Shown here in pieces: positions 33,101-44,016 of a stretch of 64,000 nt of DNA. A program made the position numbers and the translations under genes. Each line of letters opens with the position of its first letter. The stretch's first letter is position 1. Source of the DNA: Romanomermis culicivorax (lineage: Eukaryota; Nematoda; Enoplea; Mermithida; Mermithidae); assembly GCA_963922205.1 (NCBI GenBank), contig CAWUHX010000204.1, forward strand, positions 558,001 to 622,000, written 5' to 3'. The notes under the pieces are model-generated. The model made no database searches. It saw only the letters and a program-made list of their open reading frames with translations, and was not told where the DNA came from.

Positions 33101-36100
33101 CTGTTTTCATAAAGTGTTCATGAAAAAAATTGATGAAAATGATTTTTGATTTCAAATCGTTCGAACGAAATTACACAATCTCATGTTCCTTTTCAATGCT
33201 TTTATTCGCAGACTTTTCAAGGAAAATAGACTTAATAATCAAGTATCATTTTTGATTTCAGGTAAAATTCAGAAACAGCTGATAAGGGCGTATTGATTCT
33301 CTGAACCAGTGGCAATGAATCAAACTGTTGTATTCAGGTTTCAGGGATACAGGCATGGCCATTGCATGGTAGCAATATTTACAATGCCATATTCTCTGTT
33401 TTTAGAAATGCCCAATCCACAAAAATTAATCAATCATGGTCGTATGCCCTCAAGGTGCGGTCAACCAGCGACTTTTGAATCCAGCTTGCAATTATATAGG
33501 TGGAAACGCGTGCAAGGAGGTAACAAAGTGCAACCGTACTCCGTACCTTGGCTGGGACAAGTTCTCAAAGGCACTTTCAATATATGCGGAACCACGTTAA
33601 TAGCTGGCCCGTCCATGTCCCAAGGATCAACCATGTGGGCCTTGTCGGCCGCACATTGCTTCAAAAGCAGTACGGATATCATCACACTGAAGTAAATTTT
33701 TCCACTTATTTTTTTTTGTTCTTCGTCTGCTCTGAATGTTAGCTAGACCTTTGCTAAGAGTTCCACGATTAACGGTGTGATTGATACTACATCTTTTATA
33801 AAATGAGCCTTGGACGGAAAGAAAAAAGATCCGCATGCAAATAAAAATGAGCCTACGTCTTCTCCATAGAAGTTAAATTTTCCGGATAAATTTCGACTTC
33901 TCGAGGAAAAACTTATCCGGCCCAAAATATAGGTTTTATGACGGTAGAAAATAACCTCTCCAACGAAGTCTAACCAGGAACTTCTCCCGAAAAGTTTTCA
34001 TGACGAAGTTTCACAAGTAAAGTTTGTAAAATTGTGTCAAAATTTCAGACGACGCTATATTTCTTCCACTTACGTTCGATCTCCCCGCTCCTTTGGGTGT
34101 GTCAGGGCTTAATTTACCTTTAACGGGGGGTATTCGATAGCGCATACATATTTAATCTAAAACGATACAAAACCTTAATTCTGTTGAGGCAACTTTTTCC
34201 CGCCACTCGGGGCTTCAGTAAATGTTAGGCTTGGTTCGGGACTTGAACCCGGGACCTTGCGGCTACCGTCCACACGCTCTAACCAACTGAGCCAACCGAG
34301 CAGCGGGAAAGGCGCTCTCTTTTTGCAACAATTCGTAGTTGAGGTGGCTGCTTTGGCCACTTTCAATTTATGTGCAAGCTTATCAGTGAAGTTTTGCTAA
34401 CGTTTATTGGTGTCTCGGTTTACTAGGTCATGTCAGTTTAGGACTGGCATTTGCGCTGGCCGAGGCTAGCTAGAATAAGGTTTGCAGTGGTCACTAGTGT
34501 GGAAACTAGCTAAAGGTTTCATGAAAGTTTATCTTTGGTTTATTTAGTTACTGGCTTATTTTCAGCCAAACGGGTCTCAAAGATTGACGTTTCATGTTTA
34601 TCATTTAAGTTCAGTTTCTATATTGCTTATCAGAAGTTTATGACATATTTGCACACTGGACTTGAAAGAATGTACGTTGTGTCTCAATATAAACATAAAC
34701 AAAAATAACATACAAATTTACATAAAAATTTGCATATAAATTTCACTGCCTCTGACAGGTGCACTGCGCTTAAATAACATGTTTTTCCGCATTAATTTTT
34801 AGGCCAGAGGTTTAGTTTCCAACTAAGTCATGATAGACCATTTTTGTGCCATTCTAATGTCTATTCAGTCCATTAACTCTCACCATTGTTGCGTCGGTCG
34901 GTACAGTGGGAGCACATAGCTTCATGAACCCATATCAAAGGGAAGAAGTTTTCCAAAGTTTTCCCTGAACTTCTTAAACTAAAACTAAAGCCAACAGGAC
35001 AAACATGGTCAGCTCACTGTCCATTAATGCTCTGGGCAAGTTTTTGAGAGCTCGTTAATAAACAGTAGAAAGCCTTTGTAGATCACAGAAAGAGAAAAAG
35101 GAAATCAGAATTTTTGCCAACAGCTCATAGCCTAAGTGGTACAAGATTTAGAAAAGTCCCAACTTTTCAAACACCCAAATACTCTATATGAAAATTCATC
35201 AAAAGTAGATTTCCAGTGTACTCAACAGACAGACAGAATCCCTCCTCAACCCCACCTATAGTCGAATAACAAAAGGTGGGCAAGGGGCAAATGGTAAGCT
35301 AAATTGTAGGACAAATGGAGGACTAAAATCAGGGGAAAATCGCAGGACAAATCAAGGGAAATTAGTGAGCTAAATGTAGGGCTAAACAAAGAGATAGTTT
35401 GCTCGCCGTTTAGTTCCGGCAGCTCTGATATTTTTTTCCAGAAAAAAATTGTAGCTCAAATATTTTCCTAGGGTCGATGTCGACGACTACAGTTTCATGT
35501 ATGGCACATACGATCTTAGATATCCGACGCCACACATCGTAATTAGGAAAGCACGTAGCATTATCATACACCAAGAGTATGATTTCGCAAATAATGATAT
35601 CGCTATAATCAAATTTGATCGGAGATTATTTTTCACCGAATTCGTACGCCCCGTATGTTTGCCTTCTTCTGAAATGAGATCCGATTCATTGGTCGACTGC
35701 ATCTCATGTGGCTATGGAAGATCACATGGTAATGAAGGGTGTACTAAACTTTGTCCGAAGAACATGAATCTGTCGAAGGTTAGAAGAAAGAATGCTTTTT
35801 TACATCCTTTAGAGGTGTATAAGCTAGCATATTTTGAGGATATCGGCTCAGGGTCCAAAATTTCAAGAATATCGGGTTCAGGTGCAACAAAATAGTCGGG
35901 TAATGTCGAGTCTTGTTTCGGGTCCGGGTAACCGATATATCATCTCTAACAACCTACATGTAATATACAATATCCTCCAATTAAAATTATGAACTTCTGA
36001 ATTTTCGCTGCTCTGCAAAACGTCAGCATTGCGCACACTTCATGTAATGTATTGTGAAATTTTGATGCAAGGTCGGTTCTCGGTAGGTTTCACTAACAGA

Positions 36101-39100
36101 TGAAGAAAATAGTTGAAATATTTTCCGTTTGGAACCTCGAAGCTTTGAATTTTTGATGTTAGGGTACCTTCGGAACTTTGTTAATTGGGTAATATAAGAA
36201 TCGAAAGACAATGCCGTCGTGCTTTTTGCTTAGAATGGAAAATTCACGAGCATATTTGGAATTTTGAAACCTTGAAATTTTTGCAAACCTCGAAATTTCC
36301 TAATTTTATGCAAATAACATAAACGAGACTGAAGCTCTGTTTGTGAAACGAATATTTGAAATAGTGTAAAGTGAATGACTGAATCCAAGTGGGTTCACAA
36401 TTATTATTGCACCTCCATGAAAGGTCGAATAAAAATTCATTATTCATGGTCAACATGCGTGCCTATTTATGCTAAAATCACGTTGTGGTGCTTGGTGGGG
36501 CCCCAAAACATGCAAAAAACGCACTTTTAAGGGTCCCTAGTCCCACCATTCCTCACAATGGGTGTGGCATATCCAAGCTCCATACGTCGGCCTAAACGTC
36601 TTGGAGGTGCAATCTCAAATGCGATTTTTCATTTTTTAAAATATGTCCTCAATTCCATTATATGGCGATCCAAAGTCCCGAGAAACGCGAAATTCTGCAA
36701 TTTTGTTATATAATACTTACGGCTTCAAAAAAATAATTTTTGCAGCATGATGCACTACGGTGTAGTCAGAATTTTTTGCAGTTTCAGTTGAACTAGTAGC
36801 CTCATTGGGATTTTTGGGGTGTAAGGGTTTTCGACCATTGAGAATTTGATGGACACGGTGACTTTACGCGAAAAATTGTCCTGGGTGTAAACAAGCGTAT
36901 ATTCGTGATTATTTAGGGCAAGAGGTTTTGAACCACGGGAAATTCAATGAATGCTTTCACTTAACACAAAATATTATCCCGGGTGTAAATAAACGTATTT
37001 TCTAAATTTTTTCGTGGAGGGGGTTTTCGACTGCGGGAAATTAAATATCGGTCTCTTATTACACAAACAAATTATCTCGAGTGTAAAAAATCTATTCTCG
37101 TGATTGTTAGAGGAAAGGGTTTTCGACCACGGGGAATTTAATGAATGCGATCACTTTACACACAAAATTATATTGAGTGTAAACAAATGTATTTCAGCGA
37201 TTTTGGGAGGAAGAGGTTTCTAACCATAGGGAATTCAATGGATGCGTCACTTTACTCAAAACGATTATCTCGGCTGTAAATAAGTGTATTTTCGTGATTT
37301 TTCGTGGAAGGGGTTTTCATCCACAGGGAATTTTATGAATGTGATCACTTTACACACAAAATCATATTGAGTGTAAACAAATGTATTTCTGCAGTCTTTT
37401 GGGTTGAGGGTTTTTGATCATGGTGAATTCAATGGAAATGATCACGTTACACTCTGTTTTTAACGTGTTTTAAGTTCTCTGCGGTTTACACGTATTTTAA
37501 TTTTACCGAAACTAAGAATTCGTAGCTTTAAGATTGTTTTTTATTGTTTCTTTAATGTGAAGATGACCAAATTTAAAACTTCAATGTGCTTCTACCAAGA
37601 TTTTCATGCGTGGCTGAGGCCAACTAAAAAGAGGTGGACTAGTTTACTAGAAAATGTCCCGAGAGGGTAGAAAAAAGAAGAATATACTTGCTTGGATAGT
37701 TTGCCTGCTAGAAAAAGAAGCGGACTAGATTTATGAGAACATGGGTTAAAGTTTGAAAAAATTCACTTTGGTTATATTGGATTTTCATTCTTTCTCGAAA
37801 AAAAATTTTCCATGTCTATGAAAAAGTATATTCTGCAACTGAGTGCATCAACACGCTTTCCAACCGAACATGCGCATCTTCGAAGGTGGACTTTGGTTTT
37901 TTTGGCGTTTTTTGAGACAAAAAATCCAAAAAAAGAAGAAAAATTTTCATAACAAATTTTCCAGTTTCAAAACCCCTTGGGGTAGTTTTTACCCTTATGT
38001 CTCCCCTCACACATGTGTGCTTCTAACTGTGTTGAAATTTTTTACTGAATTTAATGTCAACAAAGGGAATCAACTGTGGGAAAGTGGCACATAAAAACCA
38101 TTCAGCTTTTTTTAGAAAAAAGGCTACAACACAAAGTCTTCTTGGAACTAAATTGATTGTGCAAGATATGTCTAATTCACTCATTTTATATAAAATATCG
38201 TATATAATTCACTCCGTAAGTTCTACTGATTACAAGCTATACACAAATTTATTCTGTTCTATTTAACTATTCAACAAAATAGCATCATTCACAGTTTTTG
38301 GATTTAAACAGAAATTTGCAGAAAGAGCGCTTTTTGCGGGACTGCAAATGGGAAGCCATTTCACCTATCTGTGTCGCTCCCATCTTGCTTTCAAAAAAGT
38401 CGTACTGTTGCCGTGGGAGTGCGAGTAGTGTAGGGGAGAACCGGTTGGCGCACACCCCTAATATATGCACGGCTGAATCCCATTTACAGATCGGTGCCCA
38501 ATGACTGTAACCAAATCCCAGTTGCACTAAAGGGGTCTAAGCTCAAGTTCAAGATAATGTCGAACAAAAGGGCGACTCGGTTTGATCTCAAGTTTGGTAT
38601 AATTTGAATGTCATCAGGATTATAACGAGCTCAATGTCGAGATTATCCCCAGCTCGAGCTGTCGGATTGCACTGACATTTTCGCGTAATTTTCTTATCTT
38701 TAAAGCAAATAAATATAAAAATGTCTGCAATTCCCAAACTCGAACTCAAACCTCAGTATTAGTTAATCCTGAAGTGAGTATGGTTTGTGCATTGGAAGAA
38801 AATAATTTTGACATTGTGATGGGCTCAAACTCAGGATCATCAATTCAATCCTGATGTTGAGATTATCTTCATGTTGGGTTAGTGCAACCAGCCTCAGGTT
38901 TCTTTATAGTTCTGAAAATATAATATGCCACCCTCTCTATTTTTCAGCTAGTGTGAGAGGCAGGATTTTTGAATCGGTCGGGAGTTGGAATGCTATTGGT
39001 TTACTATTTCTTTACCTTTGAAGGAAGTCAGCTATGGGCATCACTGCATGTAATTTTCATGTAGAAAAATGTTACTGTAGTTGATGCCAGGGAAAGGACA

Positions 39101-42100
39101 AAATGCACAATGTTGCAGAATATACTTTTTCACAGAGATGGAAAATTTTTTTTTGAGAAAGAATGAAAATCCAATATAACCAAAGTGAATTTTTTCAAAC
39201 TTTAACCCAAGTTCTCATAAATCTAGTCCGCTTCTTTTTCTAGCAGGCAAACTATCCAAGCAAGTATATTCTTCTTTTTTTTCCTGCTCTATCGGGGCAT
39301 TTTCTAATAAACTAGTTAAACTTATGTTCCATGGTTGGTCCCATTACCGCGAACATGTCGTCATCTCCAATAATGATTCGACACTAATATCAAAGTTCCT
39401 ATTACCCTGAACATCGAACATCTCGTCACCCCGAATAATGACTTGAACTCCCACACCAGCAATATCCCGTTACACCAAATAATGATTAAAGGCGAATATA
39501 AAAATTCTGTTTAATTCCGAAATTTCATTCGCACCTTTCCTAGGCTTAGGCTTAGGCGAAGACTTGGGCTCATGCTTAGACTTTATTTTGAGCATAGAGT
39601 TAAGCTTCAGCTCGAGCACAGGTTTAGGCTTAGACCCATGCTTAGGCTAGCCATATGCTTAGACTTAGGCTTAGACTTACGCTTAGGCTTTGGCTTAGAC
39701 TTTGGCTTAGACGGTATTAGTATAGCATGTCTCCACATGGGTAAAAAATCGATTGAAAAAAATTTTGAGTTTAAATTAGAATACTTTCTTGGGTAAATCG
39801 GTATCGCTGATTACGAATATATCAGAAATTTTATAGGAGCAAGTCTTTTCGTATTTTTCCGATGAAAATAATTTCAATGGTCAACCAAATTTATTTTTGC
39901 AAAGCTTTTTGTGTACACCACAAACTCTCGTATTCTTTCCCATGTATAAGCTTTTTCGCTTTTTAAACTATCTCAGTACAACGGAACGTTCCAAGCTGGC
40001 GGTATTTTGTTGCCTTTGTAAATCTTGATTTGAGATCAAAAGTTGCTTTTGCCTAGCAAATTGTGTTGCCATAATATGTGATATGATATATGGCCAGACT
40101 TGCTCTTATAAAATTTCTGATATCATATTCGTAATCAGCGACATCGATTTACAAAAGAAACTATTCTAATTTAAACTCAAAAATTTTTTCAATCGATTTT
40201 TGACCCATGTGGAGACATGCTATACTAATACCAGCTTAGACTTTGGCTTGGATTTAGACAGGCTTAGGCTTACTCTAAAATTGTCTTTTTAGACGGAACG
40301 GAATGCAATCGACACAACTTTACCAAACGAAAAGGAAATTTTCGTTCCGTTTGGTTCGGTTGGAGGTTTCCGTCGGCCGAAAGTGGATTTTTAGGCTGAA
40401 CGTTTCAAACTTTCGGCGATCCGATCCGTTCCGTTCCGTCGAAAAAGGCGTGTATAAATGACCCTTAAGGCTTTCTTAGGCGAATGTTAATGAAACCTAC
40501 TTAGGCTTACGCTGGCGAAGGTTCAGGCTAAGACACTGGCTCAGGCTTACACTAGGCTCAGGCTTTGGCTGAGGCTTATGCTTTGGCCTAGTTGTGCATT
40601 CGATGGTAATATTCTTTAAGGTAAGTGGAATTTTATGCACTAATCGAGGTGTTCAAGGCAGGGTCTCTTCATTTTTTTCTCTACAGCCAATTAGTTCCTG
40701 ATGAGATCAAAATTTTTCAGGCCAATCCTGATTTCAATTAGCCAAAACTAAAATCTTTGTAAACGAATGTGGTAGTAAAAAAAAGTTTTTCAACAAATTC
40801 ATTAAAAAACACATTTCAAAATTACAGTAGAAGCCCATACAACAAATTGAGCATTTTGAGAACATTTTCGATCACACACATAATAATAAGGCTCACATAT
40901 TAGATCAGTCGTTATTCAATCAATGATATGTATTGCAGTTTCAATCAAAAAATTCAATCTTATATGTAGTACGTTTGTCTATTATTCGTCTAACTGAGCG
41001 AAGTGCTCAAATGACAACATATCCAACTTTTCTGCTTTACTGATAGCAACTCAGCGTTTACGACAAATAAAATGCATTAGCATGATTATACCAGAAACAG
41101 GCGAAACCGATTTTGGAACAGATGCCGTTTTAGCTGTTACGAATTGCTGACACCTTTGGTGCCTGCACAAAAATTTTTCCATAGACCATGCGACATCACC
41201 TTGGCTGATTCGGTGGAATGTAATAGTTTACTATAGTTTCGGATTGTTTGAAGTTTTAAAATCAAAATCAAATCAATGTTCCATGTCTACGACACATATA
41301 AAGCTGTCATTGTTGTGTGAACGAGCGACACATATCTTACATACACAACTACAGCATCCCAGAATAAGGGGCCAACTATACTTCGCCGCACGCATGTACG
41401 GCGCCGTACAGCGCCGTGTGGTGCCGTACAGTGCCTGATGAGTGACTGCTATACCTCACGCCGTACGGTGGTAAATGATAATAAGTAAATGAAAATGATA
41501 AAGTAGCTGCTTTACTTACGTTCTGTACGGTCCCGTGCAGCGCCGCGCGACGCCGTACGGCGCATGATAAATAGCTGCTATACTTACGTGCCGTGTGGCA
41601 CTGTACGGCGCCGTACGGCGAAGTATAGTTGGCCCCTAATATTTAAAAACATAAGGTATGTACAGATAATGTAATTCTGCTAAGCGGCGATATTTTTTAA
41701 AATTTTAAGCTAAAAACACCAAAATTACGCTGAAAACCCTTAATTTTTGCAAGCCAATTTGGCTGGTGCCGCTAAATTTTTAGGAGCCAATTAAAAGTTT
41801 TAGGAGCCATTGTTCCCAATTTGGCTAAAAATAATACTCTGGCTCAAGGTAACGGGTCAAAATTAGTTCCAAATATTGTATTTCTTATTTCATAACATGC
41901 CGACTTTTCGACTTTCGATAACATGTTCTACTCTATTCGAAAGTATATCATTTCTCTTTAAGACGTAATTATTCCCTTTACATTTTTTTTCTCGGCTGCG
42001 CCTCAGGCACGCATGTTAAATTTGTAAAAAAATTCGAAAATTTCAACGTTTTCAAGAAATCTAATGCATTTTTTAGGTAATTTTATTCCCGCGTCTGCCG

Positions 42101-43152
42101 CATAGAAGTTATCAAAATCAATTTTCTCATTAAAATTTGAAATCTTATTGCAATCGATATCGGAATGAAAGTCATTGAGTCAAATGTCTGTATATAGTCT
42201 GTTTAATGTTCAGTTCATAGAAAAACCCAGGCTATAAAATGAACAATTACACAGGTAATGTGTAATAAGTCGGCCTTAGCAGCTCGAAGAGACTTTGGTA
42301 GTTGCTGTTGTGGGAAGGGCTGGACTGGTGAGCACATATTAAGATCCAGCTCGCGCAAGTACAGACGAAAAAAATTGGAAAATTTTCGCAGTAGGAAAAA
42401 TATATCAGCAAGAGCGAGTGTGTTGGCAGATTTGGAACCAAATGTCAGCAAAGACAAAATTTTCTGAGAAATGTCAGCGGATCTCATGTCAATATAATGC
42501 CTCGGCTAAACTCGAAAATGCTTGGTATTTGTACGATTTTCTTCAATCTCTTTTATAAAAACCAGGCCTTACTCACTCCATCCTGAGACGTAAAGGGAGA
42601 CAGCTAAGCTTAGCGCTGTTGAAGACTATGTTTTTGCTACAGTATAACTTTTCATTCAGACGACGACAGTCCTGACTTGCCAGCTTGCATTTCGCGAAAC
42701 TTTGTCACGGGCAGTATAATTACGGAAGTGACAATCGCAAATAATCCCGAACGGACTTCTATGAGTTACTCTCACAACCTTTACCGGGCCGGTACCAGCT
42801 ATGTGAAAAATGATGATCTTTTTATTCTTCTTAATTTGCATATTATATATTTTTAATGTAGGGTGATTCTGGTGGACCTTTCACGTGCAATTACTATGGT
42901 TGGCATAATGTGCTTATTGGTATAGTGATTTCCATGCTGAGGGGGTATGTCGATGACCAAATAGCCGCGGTCAATCTATACGCCCACGTTCCTTTTTACG
43001 TTCAGTGGATCGAAGAGATAATGAATGTGCCGGAGGAATCTTCGCCACCTAATAATGTACCGACGTCGAACAGGTACAATTTGCGCGCCTGCTGGGGAAG
43101 TTTTGCCAAAAGTTGCTCCGACCACCAACTGGGCAGCTCGCGGGAACCATAA
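29797..43152 (+). CDS. Secreted PAN/apple-trypsin-like serine protease A (5 exons)
   Basis: Exons 29797-30145, 33406-33691, 35472-35728, 42660-42802 and 42862-43152 join in phases 1, 2, 1 and 0 to 441 residues. Seen: an N-terminal hydrophobic stretch (signal peptide or anchor); a six-cysteine PAN-like domain (~30-115); activation site R151-VQGG; catalytic His200 (SAAHC), Asp254 (NNDIA) and Ser348 (GDSGGP). Cys134 and Cys273 sit where chymotrypsin links its chains; Cys177 and Cys201 equal the 42-58 pair. Odd: cysteines 191 and 220 are both absent, residue 189 appears to be Gly rather than Asp, and the usual SWG at 214-216 is missing, so trypsin-like specificity is unlikely. The tail ends in LRACWGSFAKSCS, shared with gene B. 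Inference: an active, zymogen-type secreted protease. Introns hold many transposons. Confidence 0.82.
30535..30777. repeat. GTCACCGGAAGTGAA minisatellite with inverted flank
   Basis: From ~30670 to ~30765 the unit GTCACCGGAAGTGAA / GTCAAGTGAA repeats. An inverted unit TTCACTTCCGGTGAC stands at ~30540, and GGTGTAAA / TTTACACC bracket the array. In intron 1 of protease A. Confidence 0.65.
30778..32100. other. Protease A intron 1, middle part
   Basis: AT-rich with a diverged TATAGTCTG-family MITE at ~31320-31470 (GTTAGTTGAGACCGCTCAAA, TTTCATCATTTATAAACATT). No gene recognised. Confidence 0.4.
32112..32873. mobile_element. Mariner-like non-autonomous element, copy 1
   Basis: The right end is the complement of TATACAGTGTGAGCCAAAAA and the left end a diverged GGGCCAAAAAAGCGACCGATG. 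Inner subterminal blocks (GGATGAAGCTATTT, CTGACTTT..TAACTT) are inverted at both sides. It is a reversed relative of 43279-44016. No transposase frame. Confidence 0.7.
32930..33120. mobile_element. TATAGTCTG-family MITE fragments
   Basis: AGTATGCTCGCATATTTCG, GTTATTATTTACAAGCATCTC and TTTTGTAGTCTGTTTTCATAAA are diverged family blocks in protease A intron 1. Confidence 0.5.
33406..33691 (+). CDS. Protease A, exon 2 (activation site and His)
   Basis: 286 nt, the same length as in gene B. Codes for INHGRM, the CGQP cysteine, the activation cleavage site and the SAAHC block. Acceptor TTTTTAG, donor GTAAAT after AA. Small frames on the other strand are shadows. Confidence 0.88.
33692..34228. other. 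Protease A intron 2, first part
   Basis: No gene seen. Frames crossing the exon border are shadows. Confidence 0.45.
34229..34301 (-). tRNA. tRNA-Thr(GGT)-like cloverleaf, possibly a tRNA-derived SINE head
   Basis: 73 nt fold as a cloverleaf: acceptor 6 of 7 pairs, D arm 4 pairs, anticodon stem 5 pairs (one G-T), loop ACGGTAG with GGT at the anticodon positions, T stem 4 of 5 pairs with loop TTCAAGT. A box TGGCTCAGTTGG and B box GGTTCAAGTCC are near consensus. Doubts: position 33 is C instead of the near-universal T, and there are two stem mismatches. It sits inside an intron on the strand opposite the gene. A SINE head or decayed tRNA copy is as likely as a working gene. Confidence 0.6.
34302..35471. 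other. Protease A intron 2, second part
   Basis: No repeat boundary or reading frame of note. Acceptor TTCCTAG before 35472. Confidence 0.45.
35472..35728 (+). CDS. Protease A, exon 3 (Asp)
   Basis: 257 nt, same as gene B. Carries MYGTYDLRYPTPH, the catalytic NNDIAIIKFDR and FVRPVCLP. Donor GTAATG after G (phase 1). Confidence 0.88.
35729..36477. other. Protease A intron 3, first part
   Basis: No gene seen; minus-strand frames at 36023-36456 are short and unsupported. Confidence 0.4.
36478..39320 (+). mobile_element. Large non-coding element with ~97-bp tandem array, copy 2
   Basis: The left part (from GGTGCTTGGTGGGGCCCCAA) matches copy 1 from ~15690. The tandem array runs from ~36830 to ~37450, about six units. 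Next comes an arm at ~37640-37845 (CTAGAAAATG.CCC, GGACTAGATTTATGAGAAC), whose inverted copy lies at ~39110-39320, so the distal half is a hairpin. Between the arms are blocks also present, inverted, at 46086-46530. Non-coding; within intron 3 of protease A. Confidence 0.78.
39538..39712 (+). repeat. Degenerate TTAGGC array
   Basis: About 29 hexamers in register, mostly GGCTTA with variants such as GACTTA and TGCTTA. TTAGGC is the telomeric hexamer of many nematodes. The frame over it (alternating LRL/LDL dipeptides) is a translation of the hexamer, not a gene. Confidence 0.8.
39713..40232. mobile_element. 520-bp fold-back element inserted in the TTAGGC array
   Basis: Ends are inverted for about 145 bp with few mismatches, starting GGTATTAGTATAGCATGTCT on both sides (complement at right). 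Hexamer array continues in the same direction on both sides (CTTAGACTTTGGCTTAGAC left, AGCTTAGACTTTGGCTTGG right), so it interrupted a pre-existing array. Confidence 0.85.
40233..40600 (+). repeat. TTAGGC-like array, right half, with a GACGGAACGG MITE
   Basis: Hexamer-like runs at 40233-40272 and 40470-40600. Between them, at ~40275-40468, is a relative of the 22612-22822 MITE: GACGGAACGGAATGCAATCG at left and CGTGTATAAATGACCCTTAA at right. Confidence 0.7.
40601..41366. other. Protease A intron 3, no feature
   Basis: AT-rich with no recognised frame or repeat end. Confidence 0.4.
41367..41637. mobile_element. GC-rich MITE with AGGGGCCAACTATACTTCG ends
   Basis: 271 bp; AGGGGCCAACTATACTTCGC at left and its complement at right. 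Interior repeats of GGCGCCGTACGGC type, with two subterminal TGCTATAC.T blocks. AATA stands outside both ends (left AATA, right AATA), a possible 4-bp duplication. Confidence 0.82.
41638..42659. other. Protease A intron 3, last part
   Basis: No supported gene. Overlapping frames at 42215-42487 on both strands have no family features. Acceptor CATTCAG before 42660. Confidence 0.4.
42660..42802 (+). CDS. Protease A, exon 4
   Basis: 143 nt. Found by phase: a phase-1 start giving DDDSPDLPACISRNF, and a phase-0 end at AGTSY directly before the GDSGG exon. Gene B has the equivalent (SDPPVPSCIPRDF..HTGSSN). The donor GTGAAA is weak, so RNA support would be useful. Confidence 0.72.
42862..43152 (+). 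CDS. Protease A, exon 5 (Ser and C-terminal tail)
   Basis: 291 nt with GDSGGPFTC at the start, the C-terminal helix WIEEIM, a Pro/Ser linker and the LRACWGSFAKSCS tail. Acceptor AATGTAG; stop TAA. Confidence 0.88.
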   Translation, partial: GDSGGPFTCNYYGWHNVLIGIVISMLRGYVDDQIAAVNLYAHVPFYVQWIEEIMNVPEESSPPNNVPTSNRYNLRACWGSFAKSCSDHQLGSSREP

Positions 43153-43278
43153 GTTGTTTGATTTTTAACTTTTTTCATTAAAATCAATATTAATATTTGT
43201 ATGACTATGTATGAGTGTTGCAAAATCAAGTAAAATTATGATCCAATATTCTCATCAGGTATTGATGATTCATCATGA

Positions 43279-44016
43279 TATACCGAGTGAGCCAAAAAAA
43301 GGCGACCGGGGCTGACTTTCATAGCTTTTGGATGGATGAAGCTATTTTAATCCGGTTTGCTGCCGTCGATAGATGAAGCATCTGGCCAAAAATTAGAAAG
43401 TTTCAGTCAGATTGTTAAAATGTTGACTGAATAGAACCAAAAATTTTAAACGACGATTTTTTTGCAAACAACAAGTAAAACCGACAAAAATCAACATGTT
43501 GCATAACAGAAAAAAATAAAATAGCTCCAATCATAAGAATCATACAACGGCTGAAAAGTACAAGAGAGCCGTCTCAATTTGTTTTCCTTTCTATTTCACC
43601 ACTAATTTTAATCGTTTTTCGAACTGGTCAATGGCAGAATTGATCTTGCTTTTTTCCAATTTCGAAACAAAAAGCTCTTGAATTTAGCCTATATTGAAAC
43701 AAGAAACTGATGACTTTACGTGCAAATTATAAATTTGGATGATGTATAGTATATTCTTGTGTGTAAACAGCTTTACAAAACTTGTTTCACAATAGGAAAA
43801 CTTTTACTTTGATTTCACAACTTTTTTTTTTAAATGACCACTTTTACGAAATTTCTGTTTGCGTAAAAACTTTGAAGGCTAGAAGCGTAAAACTTGACCC
43901 TAACAACAAAGACAAATAGTTAATTGTAATGCAGCAATCCGCATTGAAAAAACTTCCCCCATTCGAAAGTTATGAAAGTCAGCACCGCTCGCCTTTTTTT
44001 GGCTCACGCTGTATAT
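43279..44016. mobile_element. Mariner-like non-autonomous element, copy 2
   Basis: Inverted ends TATACCGAGTGAGCCAAAAA (left) and TATACAGCGTGAGCCAAAAA (complement of right), flanked by TA, the usual target of Tc1/mariner transposons. About 735 bp, no transposase. It starts ~125 bp after the stop codon of protease A. Confidence 0.8.

Noticed and set aside
36830-37450. Regularly spaced ~97-bp repeats resembling a CRISPR-like array
   Set aside because: Units are contiguous and diverged along their full length with no unique spacers, and the genome is eukaryotic. It is a tandem array in a mobile element.
39572-39796. Leu-rich dipeptide-repeat protein
   Set aside because: The dipeptide period equals the TTAGGC hexamer; the frame also enters the next inserted element.
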